Notes under the pieces: model-generated | Told to the model about the DNA's origin: nothing | The model's input: the letters and a program-made list of their open reading frames with translations, nothing else | Database searches by the model: none | Assembly (NCBI GenBank): GCA_017304655.1 | Contig: JAFKLY010000006.1 | Location: 407,384-471,383 of the forward strand | DNA from: Sphingomonas sp. | GTDB taxonomy: Bacteria; Pseudomonadota; Alphaproteobacteria; Sphingomonadales; Sphingomonadaceae | DNA length: 64,000 nt | Reading direction: 5' to 3' | Made by a program: the position numbers and the translations under genes | Shown: positions 22,216-31,015 of the stretch, one piece after another | Layout of the letters: every line of letters begins with the position of its first letter | How positions within the stretch are numbered: position 1 is the stretch's first letter

Positions 22216-23685
22216 TTACTCCGCCTCCTCCGCCACATGGAAGCGCGACGCATCGGCCCAGTTGCCGTGCAGCCCCTGCCGCAGGCGGACGGGCAGCTTG
22301 GCGCGGGCAATCGGCCCGGCATCCAGCTTCAGCGCCTCGAAGATGCACAGCTCCGAATAGTTGGTGATGTGATTGTCGACGAGCGCGACAAGATAGCCGT
22401 CGCCCTCTGGCGCATCGGGCGCGCGGGGGATGAAGGCGGGTTCCTGGATGCCGCATTGCGGCCCGGCCCACCACACCGTCTCCTTGCCCGTTGCCAGGTC
22501 GAAATGGGTGAGCGAGTTGATGACGCCGACAAACGGCCCCGGCGGACCTTCATAAGGTTTGTCGAAGGCATAGGTGCACATCCAGCCGTGGCGATAGGGT
22601 TTGCCGGCCATGCGGTCGTCGATGCGGGGAAACTCGCCGGGCATGGCGCCGATCTGCTGCATCTCGGTCAGGTCGTCGCTGTTCGCCGCCATGTCCACGG
22701 TCAGGCGGGTGAGATAGGTCTTGCCGGCTTCCCGGTCGAATGGATGGCCATGCACGTCCGGGAAGAAGAACAGGCTGTTGTTCTTTGAGACGGGCAGGTC
22801 GAAATGGACCTTCGTGCCGTCCTGGAAGGCGTTCATCACATGGCAGCCGCAGAAGCTCGGCTCGGCCTTGAACCAGCGGATCGGCGCCGTCCCGTCGCGG
22901 CGCAGAACGCCGAGATAGAAGGGCAGGGCGGGATCATATTTGAAGTGCGGCTCGACCTTCTCCAGCTGCTCCCAGCTCGACATGTAGGGCGAGACGTTGA
23001 ACACCGCATAATCGGCGGTGATGCCGAAATCGTGGAGCATGGTGTAATGGGGCACTTCGAACGGCACCCGGCGCACCACCTTGCCACCCGCGTCGATCTC
23101 GAAATATTCGCAGGCCTTGGTCAGCGGTCCGTCGAGCGCATAGCCGAAGCCGCAGAAATGGCCGGTCTCGGTGTCGATCTTGGGGTGGGCGGTGAAGGCG
23201 CTGATCGGCAGATCGCCGCCGAAATCGGTGTAGCCGTCGGTGGCGAGCGTCTCGGCGTCCATGATGAGGCAGGGGCTGTCTTCCTTCATGGCGAGCAGCT
23301 TGCCGGCGTGGACGAGCACATTGGTGTTGGCCGTGCCCCGGATGCGTCCGGCAACGGAGGGATCGTCAGTCAGCGGATTGCGATAGGCGCCGAACAGGGC
23401 CTTGCCGGCGGCGCGCTCCAGCTTCCATTTGTCCGTCTGCGCATAGCGCTGCCGCCAATCGACCTTGCCATCCTTGAAGCGGAACTGGCTGACCATGCCG
23501 TCGCCGTTGAAAAACTGGTCGTCGGCATATTTGGGCGGAAATTGCGGGTCCGGGTGGACACGGTAGAAGGCGCCGTCCAGCGCGACGGGAATCTCGCCCT
23601 CGACCTCCAGATCGTGGATGTCGGCTTCCAGGCGCACCATGCGCATCAGGCCGGTGAAGCCCGGATTGTCGGGGAAATGAGCCAT
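22216..23685 (-). CDS. Lignostilbene-alpha,beta-dioxygenase, NOV1-like (carotenoid oxygenase family)
   Basis: A 489-residue nonheme-iron stilbene cleaver. With ATG at 23685 (GGAGAGG upstream), Phe59, Tyr101, Lys134, His167 and His218 fall at the positions I recall for NOV1 of Novosphingobium; His282 (CHVMNA) and His473 (GLHGNW) complete the iron site. NOV1-type enzymes split 4-hydroxystilbenes to two aldehydes using O2. A perfect FNR box lies about 77 bases upstream, which suggests oxygen-responsive control. It is monocistronic and distinct from the operon copy at 7069. Confidence 0.87.
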   Translation of the reverse strand: MAHFPDNPGFTGLMRMVRLEADIHDLEVEGEIPVALDGAFYRVHPDPQFPPKYADDQFFNGDGMVSQFRFKDGKVDWRQRYAQTDKWKLERAAGKALFGAYRNPLTDDPSVAGRIRGTANTNVLVHAGKLLAMKEDSPCLIMDAETLATDGYTDFGGDLPISAFTAHPKIDTETGHFCGFGYALDGPLTKACEYFEIDAGGKVVRRVPFEVPHYTMLHDFGITADYAVFNVSPYMSSWEQLEKVEPHFKYDPALPFYLGVLRRDGTAPIRWFKAEPSFCGCHVMNAFQDGTKVHFDLPVSKNNSLFFFPDVHGHPFDREAGKTYLTRLTVDMAANSDDLTEMQQIGAMPGEFPRIDDRMAGKPYRHGWMCTYAFDKPYEGPPGPFVGVINSLTHFDLATGKETVWWAGPQCGIQEPAFIPRAPDAPEGDGYLVALVDNHITNYSELCIFEALKLDAGPIARAKLPVRLRQGLHGNWADASRFHVAEEAE

Positions 23686-23755
23686 GTAATCCTCTCCTTG
23701 GCGGCTTGAAACGGCAGCCTGAGCGACAGGATGATAGGCGGGCCGCGCCATTGCC

Positions 23756-23769
23756 TTGATCCCGATCAA
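23756..23769. promoter_or_regulatory. FNR box (perfect) in divergent promoter region
   Basis: TTGATCCCGATCAA matches the FNR consensus TTGAT-N4-ATCAA exactly. It is centred about 77 bases from the dioxygenase start on the left and 117 from the oxidoreductase start on the right. The fnr-type gene lies 0.8 kb away. Confidence 0.75.
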
Positions 23770-23879
23770 CGGTTGCTTGGCCGCCGCGCGCTTGTCTTTC
23801 GGCGGGAATAGCGACAAAGGGGCAAAGTCAACGTTCGCGCCATGAGAGAGGCGCTGATCGGAGAGGGAGACCAAAAGCC

Positions 23880-24491
23880 ATGTCGAAAATCGCTATTCTG
23901 GGCGCCACTGGCAATGCGGGGCAGCGCCTCGTCACCGAAGCTCTGAGCCGCGGCCACAGTGTCACCGGCCTGTCCCGCCATGCCGACGCGCAGGCGCCGC
24001 GCGACGGCGTGACCTGGGTGAAGGCGGATATCAACGATGTGGACGATACCGCTGCCAAGATCGCAGGCCATGATGCCGTGATCCTGTCCATGCCGTTCAA
24101 GGATCTGACCTTCGACAATGTGTTCGCGGTGGCGAAGAAGGCAGGCGTCTGGCTGCTCGTTGTCGGCGGCGCGGCGTCGCTCAAGAATGACGAGGGCGTT
24201 GTCCTGCTCGATACGCCGGGTTTTCCGGACTTCATCAAGGTCGAGGCCGCGCCGGCGCGCGACTTCCTGAACCAGCTCAAGGCAGGGCAGGGTTTCGAAT
24301 GGACTTTCCTGTCGCCCGCCATGTTCTTCGGCCCCGGCGAGCGCACCGGTACCTTCCGCCTGGGCACCGAGACGCTGCTGACTGCCGCCGACGGCAAGAG
24401 CTCGATCAGCTATGAGGATTTCGCGGTCGCCCTGATCGACGAGATCGAGACGCCCAAGCATAAAAATCAGCGCTTCACAGTCGGATATTGA
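23880..24491 (+). CDS. NAD(P)H-binding atypical SDR family protein
   Basis: A 203-residue protein with an N-terminal Rossmann fold: [31 protein letters not shown] is the NADP-binding loop of NmrA/YwnB-like atypical short-chain dehydrogenases, and VVGGAASL is a conserved strand. The usual YxxxK pair is absent, as in this subgroup, so it may be a redox sensor or a flavin/biliverdin-type reductase rather than a classical SDR. GGAGAGGGAGA precedes the ATG. The FNR box upstream could serve it. Confidence 0.8.
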   Translation: MSKIAILGATGNAGQRLVTEALSRGHSVTGLSRHADAQAPRDGVTWVKADINDVDDTAAKIAGHDAVILSMPFKDLTFDNVFAVAKKAGVWLLVVGGAASLKNDEGVVLLDTPGFPDFIKVEAAPARDFLNQLKAGQGFEWTFLSPAMFFGPGERTGTFRLGTETLLTAADGKSSISYEDFAVALIDEIETPKHKNQRFTVGY

Positions 24492-24551
24492 CAAAGGGCA
24501 GGGAAGGCGCGCACCGGCACGCCGGACCATGCGCGTCTTTTCTTGCGCTTG

Positions 24552-25292
24552 ATGATTGGAAATTGTGCGGCCGTGAGTTATCAGAAACCTGTGAGTGGCT
24601 GCCAACAATGCGTGGTGCGCAATCGCGCCATCTGTTCCTCGCTCAGTCCGTCCGAGCTGGACGTGCTGAACAAGATCGGTCGTCGTGTGCCCGTGCATCG
24701 CGGCCAGACGCTGATGTGGGAAGGTGATGACAGCTCGCTCGTCGCCAATGTGATCGACGGGGTGCTCAAGCTCTCCACCTCCACGGCGGATGGGCGCGAG
24801 CAGATCGTCGGCGTGGTCTATCCGTCCGATTTCATCGGTCGCCCGTTCGGCAGCACGACCCAGCATAGCGTCACGGCTCTGTCGGATGCGCAGGTCTGCC
24901 TGTTCACCCGCTCCGCGTTCGATGAGTTCGCGCGGGCGCACCCGGAGCTGGAGCACAAGCTGCTGCAGCGCACGCTCACCGAGCTGGATCGCGCGCGCCA
25001 CTGGATGTTGCTGCTCGGCCGCAAGAGCGCGGGCGAGCGCGTCGCCACCTTCCTGCTCGAAATGGCCCATCGCCTTGCCGACGCGACCTGCGCGGCGAAC
25101 GGTCAGCCGGCCGAGCGCTTCGAGCTGCCGCTCAGCCGCCAGCAGATGGCGGACCTGCTCGGTCTGACGATCGAGACGGTGAGCCGCCAGCTCACCCGTC
25201 TGCGCCAGGCAGGCATCATCGATTTGCCGGATCGTCGCGCCGTGGTCATCCTGGACCATGAGGCGATGGAGGCGGAGGCCGGTAACGGCTGA
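24552..25292 (+). CDS. fnrL: FNR-family oxygen-sensing transcriptional regulator
   Basis: A 246-residue CRP/FNR protein. With ATG at 24552, cysteines at 17, 20, 28 and 116 (SGCQQCVVRNRAIC and DAQVCLF) match the four [4Fe-4S] ligands of FNR, so direct oxygen sensing is expected. The C-terminal LSRQQMADLLGLTIETVSRQ carries the E-x-x-S-R recognition helix that reads TTGAT half-sites. TTG at 24543 and GTG at 24573 are alternative starts. It directly precedes the cbb3 oxidase operon and probably controls it and the other FNR boxes here. The symbol is by family analogy. Confidence 0.9.
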   Translation: MIGNCAAVSYQKPVSGCQQCVVRNRAICSSLSPSELDVLNKIGRRVPVHRGQTLMWEGDDSSLVANVIDGVLKLSTSTADGREQIVGVVYPSDFIGRPFGSTTQHSVTALSDAQVCLFTRSAFDEFARAHPELEHKLLQRTLTELDRARHWMLLLGRKSAGERVATFLLEMAHRLADATCAANGQPAERFELPLSRQQMADLLGLTIETVSRQLTRLRQAGIIDLPDRRAVVILDHEAMEAEAGNG

Positions 25293-25359
25293 AAATTTTC
25301 GCGCTTTTTCGGCGCGTTAGCTGGCTTTTTGTCGCAGGGCGGCATACCCCATTTCGACG

Positions 25360-25373
25360 TTGACCCATGTCAA
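25360..25373 (+). promoter_or_regulatory. FNR box upstream of ccoN
   Basis: TTGACCCATGTCAA is a symmetric FNR/FixK-type anaerobox, 69 bases before the ccoN ATG. Activation at -41.5 would place the start of transcription near 25408, leaving a leader of about 35 bases. Confidence 0.8.
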
Positions 25374-25441
25374 TGATCGTGACGCCGCTCTGATCCAGAG
25401 CGACGCTGCAGTTCAAGGACTGTGCTGCTCAAGGGGTGCTT

Positions 25442-27106
25442 ATGACCAGTTTAACAATGAGAGCGGGGCTCTGGCTCGTGCTGGCCGTCCTCGCCGTTTT
25501 CGCATCCGCGCTGGCCGCGGATTCCGGCTTTGCCGTCCATATGGGCATCGTCGCGCTTGCGGCGCTGCTCGTGCTGGTCTTCACGCTGCGATCGGCCGAC
25601 TATGAAGGCATTGCGCGCGGCGTGCTGCGCATGCCCGATCAGGGAAAATATGATGACGATCCCATTCGCTGGGGCGTCATTGCCACGGTCTTCTGGGGCA
25701 TGGCAGGCTTCCTTGCCGGCGTGTTCATCGCGCTGCAGCTGGCCTATCCGATGCTCAATCTGGAGCCATATCTCAATTTCGGGCGCTTGCGGCCGCTGCA
25801 TACCTCGGCGGTGATCTTCGCCTTTGGCGGCAACGCGCTCATCGCCACGAGCTTCTACGTCGTGCAGCGCACCTGCCGCGCACGGCTGGCCTTCCCGTGG
25901 CTCGCCCGCTTCGTCTTCTGGGGCTATCAGCTCTTCATCGTCCTCGCCGCGACCGGCTATCTGCTCGGCATCACAGAGGCGAAGGAATATGCCGAGCCGG
26001 AATGGTATGTGGACCTGTGGCTGACCATCGTCTGGGTGGCCTATCTCGCCGTGTTCGTCGGCACCATCGTCCGGCGCAACGAACCGCATATCTATGTGGC
26101 CAACTGGTTCTATCTCAGCTTCATCCTGACCATCGCCATGCTGCATCTGGTTAACAATCTCAGCATGCCGGCCAGCCTGCTCGGCTCGAAGAGCTATGCC
26201 GCCTTCTCCGGCGTGCAGGATGCGCTGACGCAATGGTGGTATGGCCACAATGCGGTGGGCTTCTTCCTGACCGCCGGCTTCCTGGCCATGATGTACTACT
26301 TCGTGCCCAAGCAGGCCGAGCGGCCGGTCTACAGCTATCGCCTGTCGATCATCCACTTCTGGTCGCTGATCTTCCTCTACATCTGGGCGGGTCCGCACCA
26401 TCTCCACTACACCGCGCTGCCCGACTGGGCGCAGACGCTGGGCATGGTCTTCTCGGTCATGCTGTGGATGCCGAGCTGGGGCGGCATGATCAACGGCCTG
26501 ATGACGCTGAACGGCGCCTGGGACAAGGTCCGCACCGATCCGATCATCCGCATGATGGTCATGGCGCTCGCCTTCTATGGCATGAGCACCTTCGAGGGGC
26601 CGATGCTCTCGGTGAAGAGCGTCAACAGCCTGTCGCACTATACGGACTGGACCATTGGCCACGTCCATTCGGGCGCGCTCGGCTGGAACGGCATGATCAC
26701 CTTCGCGGCAATCTATTACCTCACCCCGCGCCTGTGGAACCGTCAGCGGCTCTACTCGCTGCGCATGGTCAACTGGCACTTCTGGCTCGCGACCGTGGGC
26801 ATCGTCTTCTACGCCTCGTCCATGTGGGTCGCGGGCATCATGCAGGGCCTGATGTGGCGGGAATATGGGGCTGACGGCTACCTCGTCTATGCCTTCTCCG
26901 ACACCGTGAAGGCGATGCATCCCATGTACATCATGCGCGCCTTTGGCGGCCTGCTGTACCTCACCGGCGGCGTCATCATGACGATCAACGTGTGGCGGAC
27001 CATCGCGGGCCATCTGCGCGAGGAAGCGCCGATGACGGAAACGCCCCATGATGCGGCGAAGGACAAGCCCATCGTCGCCCAACCCCACGCCACGCCTGCC
27101 GAATAA
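25442..27106 (+). CDS. ccoN: Cytochrome c oxidase cbb3-type subunit I
   Basis: A 554-residue haem-copper oxidase catalytic subunit in the inner membrane, which reduces O2 at micro-oxic levels. [15 protein letters not shown] carries a haem b ligand, [11 protein letters not shown] and [13 protein letters not shown] the CuB ligands, and [13 protein letters not shown] the high-spin and low-spin haem His. About twelve transmembrane segments are visible. ATG at 25442 is chosen because AAGGGG lies six bases upstream. The N-terminal hydrophobic helices (residues 1-45) extend beyond a minimal CcoN, as in many alphaproteobacteria. It leads ccoNOQP. Confidence 0.95.
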   Translation: MTSLTMRAGLWLVLAVLAVFASALAADSGFAVHMGIVALAALLVLVFTLRSADYEGIARGVLRMPDQGKYDDDPIRWGVIATVFWGMAGFLAGVFIALQLAYPMLNLEPYLNFGRLRPLHTSAVIFAFGGNALIATSFYVVQRTCRARLAFPWLARFVFWGYQLFIVLAATGYLLGITEAKEYAEPEWYVDLWLTIVWVAYLAVFVGTIVRRNEPHIYVANWFYLSFILTIAMLHLVNNLSMPASLLGSKSYAAFSGVQDALTQWWYGHNAVGFFLTAGFLAMMYYFVPKQAERPVYSYRLSIIHFWSLIFLYIWAGPHHLHYTALPDWAQTLGMVFSVMLWMPSWGGMINGLMTLNGAWDKVRTDPIIRMMVMALAFYGMSTFEGPMLSVKSVNSLSHYTDWTIGHVHSGALGWNGMITFAAIYYLTPRLWNRQRLYSLRMVNWHFWLATVGIVFYASSMWVAGIMQGLMWREYGADGYLVYAFSDTVKAMHPMYIMRAFGGLLYLTGGVIMTINVWRTIAGHLREEAPMTETPHDAAKDKPIVAQPHATPAE

Positions 27107-27118
27107 GGACGCACAGCC

Positions 27119-27853
27119 ATGACATCCTTTGCTGAAAAGCACAAAAAGCTGGAGCGCAACGTGACCTTGCTCGGTGTTGCTGCCTTTGTGGTGGTGACGA
27201 TCGGCGGCCTGGTCGAGATCGCTCCGCTCTTCTGGATCGACAACACGGTCGAGAAGGTGGAGGGGGTCCGCCCCTACACGCCGCTGGAGCTGGCCGGACG
27301 CAACATCTACATGCGGGAGGGCTGCTACAACTGCCACTCGCAGATGATCCGTCCGTTCCGCGACGAGGTGGAGCGCTACGGCCATTACAGCCTGGCCGCC
27401 GAGAGCATGTACGATCATCCCTTCCAGTGGGGCTCCAAGCGCACCGGGCCGGATCTGGCCCGCGTGGGCAAGCGCTACTCGGACGAGTGGCACGTGCAGC
27501 ACCTCAAGGACCCGCGCAGCGTGGTGCCGGAATCGATCATGCCGAAATACGGCTTCCTGGCCGAGACCGACCTGAACGCCGGTGATATGACCACGCACCT
27601 CAAGGCGCTGAGCCGGGTGGGCGTGCCCTACACCGACAAGGACCTTGAGCTGGCCAATGCCGATCTCAAGGCGCAGGCTGATCCCGAGGCGGATACCGCC
27701 GATCTGCTCAAGCGCTATCCCAAGGCGCAGGCGCGCGATTTCGATGGCAACCCGACGCGGCTGACGGAGATGGACGCACTCGTCGCCTATCTCCAGATGC
27801 TCGGCACGCTGGTCGATTTCGAGAGCGCCCAGCCGCAGGAGCTGGAGCGGTGA
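27119..27853 (+). CDS. ccoO: Cytochrome c oxidase cbb3-type subunit II
   Basis: A 244-residue monohaem c-type subunit. One N-terminal transmembrane anchor (about residues 16-37) is followed by [14 protein letters not shown] with haem motif C69-x2-C72-H73; [20 protein letters not shown] and [11 protein letters not shown] supply the axial Met region. It passes electrons from CcoP to CcoN on the periplasmic side. Twelve bases separate it from ccoN, and its stop overlaps the GTG of ccoQ. Confidence 0.95.
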   Translation: MTSFAEKHKKLERNVTLLGVAAFVVVTIGGLVEIAPLFWIDNTVEKVEGVRPYTPLELAGRNIYMREGCYNCHSQMIRPFRDEVERYGHYSLAAESMYDHPFQWGSKRTGPDLARVGKRYSDEWHVQHLKDPRSVVPESIMPKYGFLAETDLNAGDMTTHLKALSRVGVPYTDKDLELANADLKAQADPEADTADLLKRYPKAQARDFDGNPTRLTEMDALVAYLQMLGTLVDFESAQPQELER

Positions 27854-28038
27854 GCTACAACGATCTGCGCCATTTCGCGGATAGCTACGGGTTGGCGGCC
27901 ATGCTGGTCGTCTACCTCGTGCTGGTCGCCTGGGCCTTCCGTCCCGGCTCGCGTCGCAAGAACGACGCCGCCGCTACCATGATCTTCGCCGATGACGACG
28001 GCGATGCAGCCAAGAACAGGGACATGAACCATGGCTGA
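27850..28038 (+). CDS. ccoQ: Cbb3-type oxidase subunit CcoQ
   Basis: A 62-residue protein with one transmembrane helix (about residues 14-31) followed by the FRPGSRR motif and an acidic tail. CcoQ stabilises the assembled oxidase. It starts with GTG overlapping the ccoO stop (GTGA) and its 3' end overlaps ccoP by eight bases. Confidence 0.9.
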   Translation: MSYNDLRHFADSYGLAAMLVVYLVLVAWAFRPGSRRKNDAAATMIFADDDGDAAKNRDMNHG

Positions 28039-28972
28039 GACAAAACGCATCGATCAGCCGACCGGCACAGAGACGGTCGGCCATGAATGGGATGGCATCG
28101 AGGAACTGAACACCCCGCTGCCGCGCTGGTGGCTTTGGACCTTCTACGCGTCGATCGTCTTCGCGATCGGCTATGTGGTGGTCTATCCGGCGCTGCCGAT
28201 GCTCCACACGAACAGCAAGGGGCTGTGGAACTGGTCGAGCCGGGGTGACCTGCAAAAGTCGCTGGCGACCGAGACGGCCCGGCGGGCACCCATCGTCTCG
28301 GCCATCGCCGCCACCCCGGTGGAAGCGCTGCCGGGCAAGCCGGAGCTGATGAACGCAGCCATCCAGGGCGGCAGCGCCGCCTTCAAGGTGCATTGCGTCC
28401 AGTGCCATGGCTCGGGCGCGTCCGGATCGAAGGGCTACCCCAACCTCATCGACGACGATTGGCTGTGGGGCGGTGACCTCAAGTCCATCGAATATACGAT
28501 CACGCATGGCGCACGGAATCCGGATGAGGCGATGACTCGCAACAGCCTGATGCCTTCCTTCGGCAAGGATGGCATCCTGACTGCGGCGCAGGTGCAGGAT
28601 GTCGTCTCGCACGTCCGCGTCATCAGCGGGCAGGAGAAGCCGAGCGCGTCGGCGCAGCGCGGGACGGCGCTGTTCGAGGCGAATTGCGCGGTCTGCCATG
28701 GCCCGCAGGGCAAGGGCATGCGCGAGTTCGGCGCGCCGAACCTCACTGACGGCATCTGGCTTTATGGCGGTGATCGCGAGACGCTGACCCAGACGGTGAC
28801 CAACAGCCGTCACGGCGTGATGCCGGCCTGGGGCAAGGTGCTCGATCCGGTGACGATCAAGATGCTCGCGGCCTATGTCCATTCGCTGGGCGGCGGCGAG
28901 GCGAACCCCGCGCCGGTTGCCGCACAACCGGCCGAGGCCGGGAATGCGGCCGCACCGGCCGGCTCACAATAA
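28031..28972 (+). CDS. ccoP: Cytochrome c oxidase cbb3-type subunit III
   Basis: A 313-residue dihaem c subunit. GHEWDGIEELNTPLPRWW is the CcoP N-terminal signature before one transmembrane segment (about 34-56). Haem motifs are C122-x2-C125-H and C219-x2-C222-H, with MPSF and MPAW as axial Met segments. It receives electrons from soluble cytochrome c. The tail is Ala/Pro-rich. The gene closes the ccoNOQP operon. Confidence 0.95.
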   Translation: MAETKRIDQPTGTETVGHEWDGIEELNTPLPRWWLWTFYASIVFAIGYVVVYPALPMLHTNSKGLWNWSSRGDLQKSLATETARRAPIVSAIAATPVEALPGKPELMNAAIQGGSAAFKVHCVQCHGSGASGSKGYPNLIDDDWLWGGDLKSIEYTITHGARNPDEAMTRNSLMPSFGKDGILTAAQVQDVVSHVRVISGQEKPSASAQRGTALFEANCAVCHGPQGKGMREFGAPNLTDGIWLYGGDRETLTQTVTNSRHGVMPAWGKVLDPVTIKMLAAYVHSLGGGEANPAPVAAQPAEAGNAAAPAGSQ

Positions 28973-28990
28973 AACGCATATGACGGGTGG

Positions 28991-29008
28991 CCCGGCGTTC
29001 GCGCCGGG
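28991..29008 (+). terminator. TTCG-loop hairpin after ccoP
   Basis: CCCGGCG-TTCG-CGCCGGG is a perfect 7-bp stem with a stable tetraloop 18 bases past ccoP. No T run follows, so it may be an mRNA-stabilising hairpin or partial terminator before the separate ccoG promoter. Confidence 0.45.
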
Positions 29009-29023
29009 TCGCCCGCCCAATGG

Positions 29024-29037
29024 TTGATCCTGCTCAA
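29024..29037 (+). promoter_or_regulatory. FNR box upstream of ccoG
   Basis: TTGATCCTGCTCAA has a perfect left half-site and a 4/5 right half-site, centred about 72 bases before the ccoG ATG. It would give the assembly operon ccoGHIS its own FNR-controlled promoter. Confidence 0.65.
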
Positions 29038-29102
29038 TGCCGCTGTGGCGGTGCTTGCCTAAGGGGTGAGTCGAGCTGGTTCACTGGAACGGGCACGCTG
29101 CC

Positions 29103-30563
29103 ATGAACAACGTCAAAGACCTCACTGATTCCCCGCTCGGCGTGTATGAAAAGCGCAAGGCGGTCTTCCCCAAGCAGATCGACGGGCCGTTCCGCCGGTT
29201 CAAGTGGCTCGTCATGGCGGTCACGCTGACGATCTACTGGGTGACGCCGTGGATACGGTGGGATCGCGGGCCGCACGCGCCCAATCAGGCGGTGCTGGTC
29301 GATCTTGCCCATCGCCGCTTCTACATGTTCGGCATCGAGATCTGGCCGCACGAATTCTATTATGTCGCCGGCATGCTCATCATGGCCGGCATCGGCCTGT
29401 TTCTGGTCACCTCCGCGGTCGGCCGCGCCTGGTGCGGCTACACCTGCCCGCAGACGGTCTGGACGGACCTGTTCCAGCATGTAGAGCGCTTCCTGGATGG
29501 CGATCGCAATGCGCAGATTCGCCTCGACAAGGCGCCATGGACGGCAGGCAAGATCGTCAAGCGGCTGCGCAAATGGGCGGTCTGGCTGGCCATCTCCTTC
29601 CTGACCGGCGGCGCGTGGATCTTCTATTTCGCGGATGCGCCGACGCTCCAGCGCGAGTTCTGGACCGGCACGGCGCCGTTCGTCGCCTATGGCACCACCT
29701 TCGTGCTGACCATGACGACCTTCATCTTCGGCGGCTTCATGCGCGAGCAGGTGTGCATCTACATGTGCCCCTGGCCGCGCATCCAGACCGCGATGACGGA
29801 CGAGAAATCGCTGATCGTCACGTACAAGCACTGGCGCGGCGAGCCCCGGACCAAGGGCATCAAGAAGGCCAGCGAAGACGGCATGCCGACTGGCGACTGC
29901 ATTGACTGCCTGCAGTGCGTGCAGGTCTGCCCGACCGGCATCGACATTCGCGAGGGGCCGCAGATCGGCTGCATCACTTGCGCGCTCTGCATCGATGCGT
30001 GCGACCGGGTGATGGGGCAGGTCGGTCGGCCGCGCGGCCTCATCGATTATGCGACGGAGATCGATTGCGAGGCGGAAATGCGCGGCGAGGCGCCGGCGCC
30101 GGTGCTCAAGCGCCTGTTCCGCCCGCGCACGCTCATCTATTTCGCGATCTGGGCGAGCATCGGCCTTGCCATGCTGTTTGCGCTCGGCACGCGCACCCGC
30201 GTCGACATTTCCGCCAATGCGGATCGCAATCCGGAATATGTGCGCCTGTCGGACGGGTCGATCCGCAATGCCTATCTGATCAAGATCCGCAACATGCAGA
30301 GCCGGCCGCGCGTGATGACCATTTCGCTCGATGGCCTGCCGAACGCTCAGATGTGGCGCGAGGCGGAAACGCGGGCGCAGGCGAGCCGCAGCATCCGCGT
30401 CGAGGTGCCGGCCGATCAGGTGCTCAAGGAGCGGCTCTATGTCGTCGCACCGGCTACCGGCGAAGCGCGGGAGGACTTCTCCTTCCATCTCGCCGCCGTC
30501 GACAATCCAGAGGAAAAAGCGCAGGATGGCGAGAGCTTCGTCCGGCCGGAGGCAGCACAATGA
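29103..30563 (+). CDS. ccoG: Cbb3 oxidase accessory protein, polyferredoxin CcoG
   Basis: A 486-residue membrane iron-sulfur protein (also called FixG or RdxA) needed for copper handling during cbb3 assembly. GRAWCGYTCPQTVWTDLFQH and VCIYMCPWPRIQ are membrane-associated Cys motifs; CIDCLQCVQVCPTGIDI and CITCALCIDACDRVM bind two [4Fe-4S] clusters. About five transmembrane helices and a C-terminal immunoglobulin-like periplasmic domain (about residues 360-486) are visible. Its stop overlaps ccoH. Confidence 0.94.
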   Translation: MNNVKDLTDSPLGVYEKRKAVFPKQIDGPFRRFKWLVMAVTLTIYWVTPWIRWDRGPHAPNQAVLVDLAHRRFYMFGIEIWPHEFYYVAGMLIMAGIGLFLVTSAVGRAWCGYTCPQTVWTDLFQHVERFLDGDRNAQIRLDKAPWTAGKIVKRLRKWAVWLAISFLTGGAWIFYFADAPTLQREFWTGTAPFVAYGTTFVLTMTTFIFGGFMREQVCIYMCPWPRIQTAMTDEKSLIVTYKHWRGEPRTKGIKKASEDGMPTGDCIDCLQCVQVCPTGIDIREGPQIGCITCALCIDACDRVMGQVGRPRGLIDYATEIDCEAEMRGEAPAPVLKRLFRPRTLIYFAIWASIGLAMLFALGTRTRVDISANADRNPEYVRLSDGSIRNAYLIKIRNMQSRPRVMTISLDGLPNAQMWREAETRAQASRSIRVEVPADQVLKERLYVVAPATGEAREDFSFHLAAVDNPEEKAQDGESFVRPEAAQ

Positions 30564-31015
30564 CACGCACGTTCACAGGCAGGCACATCACGATCATCCT
30601 CGTCGCCTTCTTCGGCGTGGTGATGGTGGTGAACTTCACCATGGCCTATTTCGCCAGCGCGACCTTCGGCGGGCTGGTCGTCGAGAACAGCTATGTCGCC
30701 AGCCAGAAATATAATGGCTGGCTGGAGCAGGCGCGCGAGCAGAAGGCGCTGGGCTGGTCGCTCGATATCGCCCGTGGCGGCAAGGACCGGCTCGAAGCGC
30801 GCATGGCGAGCGAGGGGCAACCGCTGACGGACGCGCACATCGTCGCCACCGCGCGTCATCCGCTCGGCCGCTTGCCGGATGTGACGCTGCGCTTCCGCTC
30901 GCTTGGCGATGGACGCTATGAAAGCCTGGAAACGCTGCCGGCCGGCCGCTGGATCGTGCATCTGCAAGCACAGGCGCATGGGCGAGAGATCAAGAGGATC
31001 GTCGACCTGTCATGA
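30560..31015 (+). CDS. ccoH: Cbb3 oxidase assembly protein, FixH family
   Basis: A 151-residue FixH-type protein with one N-terminal transmembrane segment (about residues 8-32, IILVAFFGVVMVVNFTMAYF) and a periplasmic domain containing GLVVENSYVASQKYNGWLEQ, the family signature. It acts with CcoI in copper delivery and oxidase stability. The ATG overlaps the ccoG stop (ATGA) and the stop overlaps ccoI. Confidence 0.92.
   Translation: MTRTFTGRHITIILVAFFGVVMVVNFTMAYFASATFGGLVVENSYVASQKYNGWLEQAREQKALGWSLDIARGGKDRLEARMASEGQPLTDAHIVATARHPLGRLPDVTLRFRSLGDGRYESLETLPAGRWIVHLQAQAHGREIKRIVDLS

Noticed and set aside
25451..27598. Minus-strand open frame of about 715 codons
   Set aside because: Antisense shadow of ccoN and ccoO; His/Arg-rich without motifs.
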